From positions 1 to 6,170 of the forward strand of contig CAJYKY010000179.1 in the NCBI GenBank assembly GCA_913775005.1: a stretch of 6,170 nucleotides of DNA. Reading direction: 5' to 3'. The notes beneath the pieces were generated by a model. That model searched no databases. It was not told the DNA's origin and saw nothing but the letters and a program-made list of their open reading frames with translations. Shown here one piece after another: positions 1 through 5,727 of the stretch. The number at the start of each line of letters is the position of its first letter. Position 1 is the first letter of the stretch. The position numbers and the translations under genes are program-made. The stretch comes from an uncultured Achromobacter sp. Its GTDB lineage: Bacteria; Pseudomonadota; Gammaproteobacteria; Burkholderiales; Burkholderiaceae_B.

Positions 1-1010
1 TCGATGTCGGCCCAGGCGGTGTCGTCCAGGTCTTGCACATAGGCGTCGAAGCCGTTCGTGTGTTCGGCGATGAAGGCGTGGTCCAGCACGCCGGGGGTCT
101 GGCGGTCAGCGGCCACCAGCGCCTTCATGATGCCTTTAAGCGCAGCGGCGTCGCCGCCGACCTGCACCTGGTAGTACGTCGAGGCGATGCGGGTGGATCC
201 GAGCGTGCCCATTTCGATGGGGTTCTGCGGATCGGCAAAGCGTTCCAGCGCACGTTCGCGCAAGGGGTTGAACACGATGATCGGCACGCCCCGGCGCGCG
301 CATTCGTGCAGCGTGCCCATCATGCGCGGGTGGTTGGTGCCGGGGTTGTGGCCCATCGAGATGATGAGGTCACAGGTGTCGAAGTCATCCAGCGACACCG
401 TGCCCTTGCCGATGCCGATGGTCTTGGGCAGGCCGACGCTGGTGGCCTCGTGGCACATGTTCGAGCAGTCGGGGAAGTTGTTGGTGCCCAGTTCGCGCGC
501 GAATGCGCTGAACAGGAATGCGGCCTCGTTCGATGCGCGGCCCGACGTGTAGAACTCCACCATGTCGGGGTCCGGCAGGCTCGACAGCGTGGCGCCGATG
601 CGGGCGAACGCGGCATCCCACTCGATGGGCTGGTAGGTGTCGGTGGTGGCGTCGTACGCCATCGGGTGTGTGAGGCGGCCGGCGTCTTCCAGGTCGTGGT
701 CCGACCAGGTCAGCAGTTCGGTGACGGTATGCGCGGCGAAGAAGTCGGGCGTGACGCGTTTCTTGGTGGCTTCCCACGTCACCGCCTTGGCGCCGTTTTC
801 GCAAAACTGGAACGTGGACGTGTGGGCCTTGTCGGGCCATGCGCAGCCGGGGCAGTCAAAGCCGTCGGGCTTGTTGGTGCGCAGCAGCAGCACGGGCGCT
901 TCGGCAATGCGCATCTGGTCGGCGACGGCTTGCGCAGTGGCCTTGAGTGCGCCCCAGCCGCCCGCAGGGGCGTCGTAGCGTTGGATGCCGGTAAGGTTGC
1001 GTGACTTCAT
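1..1010 (-). CDS. ydeP: FdhF/YdeP-family molybdopterin oxidoreductase, N-terminal part (runs off the left edge)
   Basis: The ATG is at 1010-1008 and 336 codons are visible with no stop; the family is about 760 residues, so under half is present. The protein starts MKSRNLTGIQRYDAPAGGWG and carries FDCPGCAWPD (51-60), FCENGAKA (69-76), EFYTSGRASNEAAF (152-165), NNFPDCSNMCHEATSVGL (177-194) and GHNPGTNHPRM (220-230). These are hallmarks of E. coli YdeP, a cytoplasmic relative of formate dehydrogenase H that binds a bis-molybdopterin guanine dinucleotide cofactor. The N-terminal CxxC...C iron-sulfur ferredoxin motif of true formate dehydrogenases is not seen; the two Cys at 53 and 56 belong to the YdeP signature. 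The physiological substrate of the family is unknown; in E. coli it is linked to acid resistance through EvgA. The gene starts 8 bp after the channel gene stop, with only a weak purine-rich site (GAGA) upstream, so it is probably co-transcribed. The family call is secure; the function is not. Confidence 0.93.
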   Translation of the reverse strand, partial: MKSRNLTGIQRYDAPAGGWGALKATAQAVADQMRIAEAPVLLLRTNKPDGFDCPGCAWPDKAHTSTFQFCENGAKAVTWEATKKRVTPDFFAAHTVTELLTWSDHDLEDAGRLTHPMAYDATTDTYQPIEWDAAFARIGATLSSLPDPDMVEFYTSGRASNEAAFLFSAFARELGTNNFPDCSNMCHEATSVGLPKTIGIGKGTVSLDDFDTCDLIISMGHNPGTNHPRMMGTLHECARRGVPIIVFNPLRERALERFADPQNPIEMGTLGSTRIASTYYQVQVGGDAAALKGIMKALVAADRQTPGVLDHAFIAEHTNGFDAYVQDLDDTAWADI

Positions 1011-1018
1011 GGGAGATC

Positions 1019-2329
1019 TCAATCTGGATGTGTTGCTGGCGGCGCGTAGCGCACGGGCTGACGACCCGCGCGGGCGGCGATTGCGCCGCAAAAATGATGG
1101 GCTGTGGCAGAGCCTGCCACAGCCAGGATGATCGGCACCAAAAAACCCTGATCCACGCGCGTGAATTCCATGATTAGCACAATGGCTGTCAGCGGCATGC
1201 TCATGGACGCGGCCAGGAAGGCGGCGGCGCCGATGACGGCATAGGCGCCCGGCGGGGCGTCGGGCCAGATCAGGCTCCACACACCGCCCAGCACGATGGC
1301 CAGCAGCGCGCCGATGGCGATGCCCGGCGTCAGCAGTCCGCCCGAGGCGCCTGCGCGCAGCGAACTGCTGGTGATGGCTACCTTCAGCACCAGCAACAGG
1401 GCGGCGATGCCGACCGTCAGCTCGTTGTTAAAGCCCAGCTGCGCCGGCCCCTTGCCGTTGCCCAGCAATGCCGGCAGGTACATGGCCAGCAGGCCGACGA
1501 TCGTGAAGTTCAGCACCGCCGCCACGGGCAACTGCCAGCCGCGCGCGGCGCGCTCACGGGCTGCGGTGGTCAGCCGGACAAACGCATACGCCGCGCAGCC
1601 AAAGAGCGGCCCCGTCACCACCGCCCAGACAATCAGACTGGCGCTGACGGACATGGCGGGAACGGAATACTGGATGGCGTTGCCCAGGCCCAGCCAGGCC
1701 ACCACCGCGCCGATGCAGCAGGCGGCCAGCGCCACGGCGGCGGCGGGCCAGGCGAAGGTGCCCAGCAGCACCTCCAGCACGAACAGCGCCGCACCCAGCG
1801 GCACGTTGTACACCGCCGCCAGCCCCGCGCCCGCGCCACAAGCGACGATCAGCCGGTGCTGCTCGGGCGCAAGCCCAAGCCGCAAGGACAAGCGGCTGGC
1901 GATGAGCGCACCCACTTCCCGCGGCGCCACTTCCCGGCCTAGCGGCGAACCCAGCGCCACGGTGATGATCTGCAAGGCCGAGTGCGCCGTGGTGGTGACG
2001 GCCGGCATCCGCGTGACGGGGTCCTGTACCGCTTGCTTCACGCTGACCAAAGGCTGGCCGTAGCGGTAGATCAGCCACCATCCGCCGCCCGCGATAAACC
2101 CGCACACCACCGGCACCGCCAGCCGCCGCTCGGCGCTGGCGGCCTCTACGCCTTCCAGAAACGATTCGCCGCTGATGATCTGCCCCAGGCTGTAGCCATA
2201 CGCCAGATGCTGCACCGCGTGCAGCAACATGCCCAGCAGCATGCCGCCCAGGCCGGCGGCAAGGCCGGTTAGCAGGGCGGCGGCGATGAGGCGTCCGGCG
2301 GCGTTGGGCGGGGTGGGGGCTTCATTCAT
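1019..2329 (-). CDS. CLC-family chloride channel / anion transporter (atypical filter)
   Basis: This is a 436-residue integral membrane protein, close to bacterial CLC length without C-terminal CBS domains. Many hydrophobic helices are visible from about residue 12 to 415. Family motifs in order are GREVAP (131-136, in place of GREGP), GAGAGLAAVYNVPLGAALFV (165-184), GASGGLLTPGIAIG (327-340) and GAAAFLAASMSMPLTAIVLI (367-386). Glu133 matches the gating glutamate (E. coli ClcA Glu148). The GSGIP filter motif is missing: an ungapped alignment puts GQPLV (91-95) there, so Gln92 replaces the chloride-coordinating serine. By motif alignment Val187 replaces the internal proton glutamate (ClcA Glu203), a change typical of channels rather than H+/Cl- antiporters. 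I chose the start at 2329 (MNEAP) because AAGGAA lies 10 nt upstream; an in-frame ATG at 2371 would add 14 polar residues. The stop is TGA at 1021-1019. The ion carried and the transport mode are uncertain. Confidence 0.92.
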   Translation of the reverse strand: MNEAPTPPNAAGRLIAAALLTGLAAGLGGMLLGMLLHAVQHLAYGYSLGQIISGESFLEGVEAASAERRLAVPVVCGFIAGGGWWLIYRYGQPLVSVKQAVQDPVTRMPAVTTTAHSALQIITVALGSPLGREVAPREVGALIASRLSLRLGLAPEQHRLIVACGAGAGLAAVYNVPLGAALFVLEVLLGTFAWPAAAVALAACCIGAVVAWLGLGNAIQYSVPAMSVSASLIVWAVVTGPLFGCAAYAFVRLTTAARERAARGWQLPVAAVLNFTIVGLLAMYLPALLGNGKGPAQLGFNNELTVGIAALLLVLKVAITSSSLRAGASGGLLTPGIAIGALLAIVLGGVWSLIWPDAPPGAYAVIGAAAFLAASMSMPLTAIVLIMEFTRVDQGFLVPIILAVAGSATAHHFCGAIAARAGRQPVRYAPPATHPD

Positions 2330-2339
2330 GGCGGATCGG

Positions 2340-2345
2340 TTCCTT
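2340..2345 (-). promoter_or_regulatory. Ribosome binding site of the CLC gene
   Basis: On the minus strand AAGGAA is followed by 10 nt and then the ATG at 2329. No comparable purine run precedes the upstream ATG at 2371, so this site decides the start of the channel gene. Confidence 0.65.
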
Positions 2346-2382
2346 TGCGGAATCGGTACATGATGAAGCACTGTATGCCATC

Positions 2383-2412
2383 GGCGTCACGGAATGGTGA
2401 ATCCGTGACGCC
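2383..2412. repeat. Perfect 11-bp inverted repeat upstream of the CLC gene (possible operator or 5' UTR stem)
   Basis: The arms GGCGTCACGGA (2383-2393) and TCCGTGACGCC (2402-2412) pair without mismatch around an 8-nt loop. The element ends 54 bp before the chosen CLC start. In the direction of the CLC gene it is followed by GATGGC, not a T run, so it is not a terminator for minus-strand transcription. On the plus strand only TTTAAT follows, a weak tract with no gene to terminate. An operator next to a promoter, or a structured leader at the 5' end of the CLC message, fits better. I do not recognise the arm sequence as the site of a known regulator. Confidence 0.7.
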
Positions 2413-2413
2413 T

Positions 2414-2422
2414 TTAATACCA
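2414..2422 (-). promoter_or_regulatory. Possible extended -10 promoter for the CLC-ydeP unit
   Basis: The minus strand reads TGGTATTAA: a TG-N extension followed by TATTAA, which matches four of six sigma-70 -10 positions. No good -35 box is seen at the right distance. Transcription from here would begin at about 2407, inside the adjacent inverted repeat, giving a leader of about 78 nt. This is a tentative call; read-through from the M81 gene upstream is an alternative. Confidence 0.3.
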
Positions 2423-2465
2423 ATGGATTAGCGGCGCAGGCGCAGGTCAGGCGGCCGGGCGCGGT

Positions 2466-2490
2466 CCCGGCCCGGCCCGGCCCGGCCCGG
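2466..2490. repeat. CCCGG pentanucleotide repeat, five copies (G-quadruplex-type run on the minus strand)
   Basis: Five perfect CCCGG units lie head to tail. On the minus strand, which is the coding strand of the flanking genes, this gives five GGG runs separated only by CC. That meets the usual G3-N1-7 definition of a potential G-quadruplex, although the intervening CC pairs could instead favour ordinary hairpins. The last unit is also the first five bases of the neighbouring 15-bp repeat. Confidence 0.85.
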
Positions 2491-2560
2491 TCTGACGCGG
2501 CCCGGCCTGACGCGGCCCGGCCTAACGCGGCCCGGCCTAACGCGGCCCGGCCTATCCCCG
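2486..2560. repeat. 15-bp tandem repeat, five units
   Basis: The units are CCCGGTCTGACGCGG, CCCGGCCTGACGCGG, then CCCGGCCTAACGCGG twice, then a decayed CCCGGCCTATCCCCG. Neighbouring units differ at one position until the last, which suggests growth by slippage or unequal crossing over. The array ends 17 bp from the stop codon of the M81 gene, so it lies in the 3' untranslated part of that transcript and upstream of the CLC gene. Each unit adds another GGG on the minus strand and contains self-complementary GGCC, so the RNA is probably structured. There are no spacers, which excludes a CRISPR array. Confidence 0.9.
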
Positions 2561-2577
2561 CCCCGCCTGGCCTGCCC

Positions 2578-4020
2578 TCACGCGATCGGCCACTTCGGCA
2601 ACCTGATCTTGCGGTACGGCAGGCTGCGCCAGTCGGGGCTGGCCGAGCCGGGGGCGGCGACGTACACCACCGCCCGCGCCAGCGGCGCATACCGCGCGTA
2701 GAAGTGATGCGCCGACTTCACCACGATGAGGCGCTGCGCCGTCAGGTCGCAACCCAGTTGCGTGAACAGATCCGTGTGATAGGCCTGCGTGCGCAGCGAT
2801 ACCAGCACCACCAGGATGCCATCCACATCGACCAGCGCGCAGTCTCCCAGCGCGATGCGCGTATTGGAATTGCCGGTCATCGTCATGTCGGCGTGCGTGG
2901 CGACGACGCGGCAGCGGGCGTCGACAGGCTTGCCGGACAGCGGGCCGACTTTGCCGCCGATACGTAAGTCCAGTTCGGCGCCCACGCCCGCATCGAACGC
3001 GATGCGAGCGGCGACCGGGTCCCACATCGGCCCCAGCGCCGCCTTGCGGATGCCGCGTTCACGCATGCGCGCTAGCAGGTAGGTGGAGTCGCCGGCTGCG
3101 CCGCTGCCGGGGTTGTCCGAGCGGTCGGCCAGCACGACCGGGCCGCCGTTTACCGCCAAGGCTTCGTCCAGCGCCTCGTCCACGCTGCGGTACGGCACCA
3201 TCAGCTGCTCGCGCATGGCGATGAGTTCATCGGCCAACGTGCGCGCCAGCGTTTGCGCGGCGGCGGCGTCGCCATCTGCATAAACCAAAACCTTGGTGCC
3301 CATCTCCGGCACATCGCCCGTCGCGAAACCTTGCGCGGCCGACACCGACAGGATCCCGTCGCGGCCTTCCAGCGCCTCCATCCGGCTGACGAACCCGCGC
3401 GCAGGTTCGCGGGTGGTGTGCATGGGCACCACCATGTCGCAATCGACCAGCGCCGGCACCGGATGCTGGCGGCCTTGCTGCGCGGCATGGCACAGGTCGA
3501 CCAGCTCGCAGGCGCGTTCGTAGACATCGACGTGCGGATATTCCTTGAACAGCACCAGCACGGTGGCGGACTGCACCATCAGCGGCGTCAGGTGCGCATG
3601 CGGATCGAGCTCAGCGCCGATCGTCACATTCGGCCCCACGATGTCACGCACGCGGGCCAGCAGGTCGCCTTCGCAGTCGTCATAGCCGTCGGCCACCATC
3701 GCGCCATGCAGGCCCAGCAGCACCATGTCCACCGGCAGCGCGGCGCGCAGGTCGGCAAGCAATTCATCGCGCAGCGTCTCGTAGGCGGCGCGCGTGGTGG
3801 TGCCGCCAGGCTGTGCGGATGCGACCAGCCCTTCGATCACCGTCCAGCCCATGGCGGCCGCGCGTTCACGCGCGACCCACAGCGGCCCGGCGTAGAAGGT
3901 CATGTAATCAGGATGAGTGCCCGCCGGGAAATATTCGCGCGACGTGAACGCCGCCATGCCAGTGGGCAAGGGCGAAAACGTGTTGGTCTCGGTGGCAAGG
4001 GCGGCGGTGAAGATACGCAT
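2578..4020 (-). CDS. M81 family metallopeptidase / MlrC-type metallohydrolase (copy 1, complete)
   Basis: The 480-residue protein shows both halves of the family: an N-terminal DUF1485 region (about 1-290) and a C-terminal MlrC domain (about 295-475). Family landmarks are ATETNTFSPLPT (9-20), LLGLHGAMVADGYDDCEGD (101-119), GAELDPHAHLT (135-145), YPHVD (161-165) and ADRSDNPGSG (298-307). Asp139, His141 and His163 have the spacing of the zinc ligands proposed for microcystinase MlrC, and His105 sits in the conserved HGA. There is no signal peptide, so it should be cytoplasmic. The founding member cleaves a linear microcystin tetrapeptide; most members have no known substrate, so microcystin need not be the target here. 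GGAG stands 7 nt before the ATG. It follows dadA by 60 bp on the same strand, with a hairpin between. The stop is TGA at 2580-2578. The family call is firm; the substrate is open. Confidence 0.93.
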   Translation of the reverse strand: MRIFTAALATETNTFSPLPTGMAAFTSREYFPAGTHPDYMTFYAGPLWVARERAAAMGWTVIEGLVASAQPGGTTTRAAYETLRDELLADLRAALPVDMVLLGLHGAMVADGYDDCEGDLLARVRDIVGPNVTIGAELDPHAHLTPLMVQSATVLVLFKEYPHVDVYERACELVDLCHAAQQGRQHPVPALVDCDMVVPMHTTREPARGFVSRMEALEGRDGILSVSAAQGFATGDVPEMGTKVLVYADGDAAAAQTLARTLADELIAMREQLMVPYRSVDEALDEALAVNGGPVVLADRSDNPGSGAAGDSTYLLARMRERGIRKAALGPMWDPVAARIAFDAGVGAELDLRIGGKVGPLSGKPVDARCRVVATHADMTMTGNSNTRIALGDCALVDVDGILVVLVSLRTQAYHTDLFTQLGCDLTAQRLIVVKSAHHFYARYAPLARAVVYVAAPGSASPDWRSLPYRKIRLPKWPIA

Positions 4021-4042
4021 AAGACGACTCCGGGAGTGAGCC

Positions 4043-4070
4043 CGCGCGCGTGCCTTCCGGCACGCGCGCG
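4043..4070 (-). repeat. Intercistronic hairpin between dadA and the M81 gene (12-bp stem, GGAA tetraloop)
   Basis: The minus strand reads CGCGCGCGTGCC-GGAA-GGCACGCGCGCG, a perfect 12-bp GC-rich stem closed by a GNRA-type tetraloop. It begins 10 nt after the dadA stop and ends 22 nt before the M81 start, just ahead of the GGAG ribosome binding site. The bases that follow are GGCTCACTCC, with no U tract, so it does not look like an intrinsic terminator. A role in message stability, processing or lowering read-through between the two genes is more likely. Confidence 0.75.
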
Positions 4071-4080
4071 CGATGTCTGG

Positions 4081-5328
4081 CTAGGGTTGGAACGGCGCGG
4101 CGTCAATGGGCAGGGCGTCGCCGTTCATCTGCGCGGTCAGCAAGGCGGCGCTGCCGCAGGCCAGCGTGAAGCCCAGCGCGCCCTGCCCGATGTTCAGCCA
4201 CAGGTTGCTGGCGGCGCGGCTGTTGCCGATCAAGGGCTTGCTGGTGGGCGTGGCAGGACGCAAGCCCGCCCACGCCTGCGCGCCCGCCAGATCCAGCCGA
4301 GGAAAGGCCTCGCTGACCTGACGCCGCAGCGTGGCCAGCCGCGATGCGTCCACGTCGGCATGCCGCGCGCCGATGTCCACCATGGCGGCAATGCGCAGCA
4401 CATTGCCCAGTCGCGCGTAAACGATGCGGCGTTCGTAGTCAGTGACGCTGATCGACGGCACGTCTTTCGTGTCGGCGCTGATCGGCACGCTGAGGCTGTA
4501 GCCCTTCAGCGGATACAGCGGCGCGCGCTGGCCCAATGGCGCCAGCAACGTGCGGCTGCCAATCCCCGAAGCGACAACGAATGCGTCCGCCTGCACGTCA
4601 CCCGCTGGCGTTTGCGCGGCAACGATACGGCCGCGTTCCCGGCGCAAACGCTGCACGCGGGTGTCCATATGCACCGTCACATTCGCGGCGCGGCGCAGCC
4701 GGTGAAACAGCGTGTCGGTAAAGCGATGGCAGTCGGCCGTTTCTTCGCTGGGGGTGTACACGGCCCCTGCGATGCGCGTGCCCATGCCGGCCAGCGCGGG
4801 CTCGGCCGCCAACGTTTCATCTCGCGACAGCACGCGCTGGTCGGTGCCATGCGCGGCTTGATAGCGCACCAGCGCGGCGGCTTTTTCCAGTTGCGCGGGG
4901 TTGCGGTAGACGATGAGCTTGCCGGTGCGCGACAGGCCGAAGTCCATGGGGGCGTCGGCCAGCATGCCATGCAAGGTGTCGCGGCTGAGATAAGACAGCG
5001 ATAGCAGTTCCGCCGTGGATGCCCGCGATACCGACGCGCGGCACGCACGCAGAAAACCCGCCAGCCACAGCCATTGCGATGGGTCCATGCGATAGCGTAG
5101 ACGCAGCGGCGAATCGCGCCGGAACAGCCACCCAGGCATGTCGGCCAATGCGCCCGGGCCGGCCAGCGGCGCGACATAGCTGTAGCTCAGCTGCCCGCCA
5201 TTGGCGAAGCTGCTGCCCAGCGCCGGCTGCGCCTGTTCATCAACGAGCGCCACCTCGTGCCCCGCCCGCGACAACAGGTACGCAGTCGTCACGCCGACCA
5301 CGCCCGCCCCAATTACGCATACCCGCAT
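4081..5328 (-). CDS. dadA: D-amino acid dehydrogenase, DadA-like FAD-dependent oxidoreductase
   Basis: The 415-residue DAO-fold flavoprotein is slightly shorter than E. coli DadA (about 432). It opens with MRVCVIGAGVVGVTTAYLLS, whose GAGVVG (7-12) is the FAD-binding dinucleotide loop, with Asp30 ending strand 2. DadA-type motifs follow: GSSFANGGQL (38-47), YPLKGYSLS (272-280), WAGLRPATPTSKPLIG (353-368) and NIGQGALGFTLACGSA (379-394). In the last, Gln381 replaces the usual His of GHG. The family oxidises D-amino acids to 2-oxo acids and ammonia at the inner membrane face and passes electrons to the respiratory chain. I chose the ATG at 5328 because GAGG lies 6 nt upstream and the flavin loop must be near the N-terminus; the open frame back to 5520 crosses the control region. 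The stop is TAG at 4083-4081. It is the first gene of a unit with the downstream M81 gene. No dadX-type racemase is present, so this may be a specialised paralogue; a related amine substrate is possible. Confidence 0.88.
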   Translation of the reverse strand: MRVCVIGAGVVGVTTAYLLSRAGHEVALVDEQAQPALGSSFANGGQLSYSYVAPLAGPGALADMPGWLFRRDSPLRLRYRMDPSQWLWLAGFLRACRASVSRASTAELLSLSYLSRDTLHGMLADAPMDFGLSRTGKLIVYRNPAQLEKAAALVRYQAAHGTDQRVLSRDETLAAEPALAGMGTRIAGAVYTPSEETADCHRFTDTLFHRLRRAANVTVHMDTRVQRLRRERGRIVAAQTPAGDVQADAFVVASGIGSRTLLAPLGQRAPLYPLKGYSLSVPISADTKDVPSISVTDYERRIVYARLGNVLRIAAMVDIGARHADVDASRLATLRRQVSEAFPRLDLAGAQAWAGLRPATPTSKPLIGNSRAASNLWLNIGQGALGFTLACGSAALLTAQMNGDALPIDAAPFQP

Positions 5329-5358
5329 GACTCGCCTCGTAGGTTCAGGTAGGGCACG

Positions 5359-5387
5359 ATTCTGAGCCGGGCAATAGGGCCGGGCAA
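5359..5387 (-). promoter_or_regulatory. Candidate sigma-70 promoter of dadA
   Basis: On the minus strand TTGCCC (5387-5382) and CAGAAT (5364-5359) each match four of six consensus positions, with an ideal 17-bp spacer. Transcription would start near 5352, giving a leader of about 23 nt before the dadA ATG. GCCGGGCAA is directly repeated at 5366-5374 and 5379-5387, the second copy covering the -35 box. The weak boxes suit an activator-dependent promoter. Confidence 0.5.
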
Positions 5388-5408
5388 ATGACAAATCATG
5401 GGCTATCC

Positions 5409-5423
5409 ATAACCTTGCGATAT
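5409..5423. promoter_or_regulatory. Candidate LysR-type box 1 (dadA side)
   Basis: ATAACCTTGCGATAT has the T-N11-A form of LysR-type regulator sites, with a degenerate right arm. It shares CCATAACCTTG (5407-5417) exactly with the region around box 2. Its centre at 5416 is about 64 bp upstream of the start point predicted for dadA, the classic position of a LysR recognition site. The regulator gene is not in the window. Confidence 0.5.
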
Positions 5424-5493
5424 GTGTGCACGCCGCCATCATCGCCCTATCGTTTTCCCTAGCGAATAGGCTTATCAACGCGTTTACCCCGGC

Positions 5494-5508
5494 TTTTTCC
5501 GTGAAAAA
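5494..5508. repeat. Palindrome TTTTTC-CGT-GAAAAA
   Basis: The two 6-bp arms are perfect around 3 bp, the same 6-3-6 layout as box 2 although the sequence differs. It also fits T-N11-A. Its centre lies 25 bp from that of box 2. A wider, looser pair of arms, CGCGTTT (5479-5485) and AAACGCG (5506-5512), overlaps it. It could be a second regulator site, but AT-rich palindromes of this size also arise by chance. Confidence 0.4.
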
Positions 5509-5518
5509 CGCGCACACC

Positions 5519-5533
5519 ATAACCTTGGGTTAT
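5519..5533. promoter_or_regulatory. Candidate LysR-type box 2 (M81 copy 2 side)
   Basis: ATAACC-TTG-GGTTAT is a perfect 15-bp interrupted palindrome with the T-N11-A pattern. The preceding CC plus ATAACCTTG repeats box 1 exactly, 110 bp away and in the same orientation. Its centre at 5526 is about 64 bp before the start point predicted for the plus-strand M81 gene. The perfect symmetry makes it the stronger of the two sites. Confidence 0.6.
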
Positions 5534-5554
5534 CCATAGGCGCACGTTAGCTAT

Positions 5555-5583
5555 TTGTGCCGCGCTTGTGCGCCGTCGATGAT
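5555..5583 (+). promoter_or_regulatory. Candidate promoter of M81 copy 2
   Basis: TTGTGC (5555-5560) and GATGAT (5578-5583) match three and four consensus positions with a 17-bp spacer. Transcription would begin near 5590 and leave a 133-nt leader that contains the small upstream frame. The match is weak alone; its support is the distance to box 2, which equals the distance of box 1 from the dadA promoter. I found it by looking at that distance, so the two clues are not independent. Confidence 0.35.
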
Positions 5584-5658
5584 CCGGCTTACGGAACGCA
5601 GCGCATGCCCCGCCAGGGCCAGCGATGACGGATATCCGGCTGATACAAGGGGAAATCG

Positions 5659-5727
5659 ATGACGTCTTACCGGAACGCCGCGTTTGTCGCGGTGCTTGCG
5701 CCAGCCGGTCCGGGAGTGCAGCCATGA
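5659..5727 (+). CDS. Possible 22-codon leader peptide overlapping the M81 start
   Basis: An ATG at 5659 is preceded by AAGGGGA (5647-5653), a stronger ribosome binding site than that of the M81 gene itself. The frame encodes 22 residues beginning MTSYRNAAFVAVLAPAG, with a hydrophobic middle, and ends in TGA at 5725-5727. This overlaps the M81 ATG as ATGA, the usual layout for translational coupling. There is no run of one amino acid that would suggest classic attenuation, and I do not recognise the peptide. It may serve only to deliver ribosomes to the M81 start, or it may be a chance frame. Confidence 0.5.
   Translation: MTSYRNAAFVAVLAPAGPGVQP

Larger units (their letters stand above)
5329..5723. 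promoter_or_regulatory. Divergent control region between dadA and M81 copy 2
   Basis: These 395 bp separate two genes that read away from each other. They are richer in A and T than the coding DNA around them and hold two related 15-bp boxes, a third palindrome, candidate promoters facing both ways and a short leader frame on the M81 side. The sequence TATCCATA occurs twice (5404-5411 and 5531-5538), next to the two boxes. CGGATATCCG (5629-5638) is a further short palindrome in the leader of M81 copy 2. No intrinsic terminator or RNA gene is apparent. Confidence 0.75.

Noticed and set aside
33..1004. 323-codon open frame on the plus strand
   Set aside because: It is antisense to the YdeP-type gene, whose protein shows clear family motifs throughout. 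The plus-strand product shows none.
2486..2560. CRISPR-like array
   Set aside because: The 15-bp units are head to tail with no spacers, and no cas gene is present.
2322..2690. 122-codon minus-strand frame in which the tandem repeat encodes GRAAL/GRAAS pentapeptides
   Set aside because: It overlaps the end of the M81 gene in another frame and exists because 15-bp repeats keep frame. No ribosome site or family resemblance supports it.
4043..4070. Rho-independent terminator after dadA
   Set aside because: The stem is strong, but no T run follows on either strand: GGCTCACTCC on the minus strand and CGATGTCTGG on the plus strand.
3253..5004. 583-codon open frame on the plus strand
   Set aside because: It lies antisense to the M81 and dadA genes, crosses their intergenic gap, and its product is low-complexity and rich in Arg, His, Gln and Ala with no family motif. 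Such frames are common opposite high-GC genes.
5329..5520. N-terminal extension of dadA to an ATG at 5520
   Set aside because: It would place 64 residues without family resemblance before the FAD loop, run through both predicted control elements, and ignore the good ribosome site before 5328.
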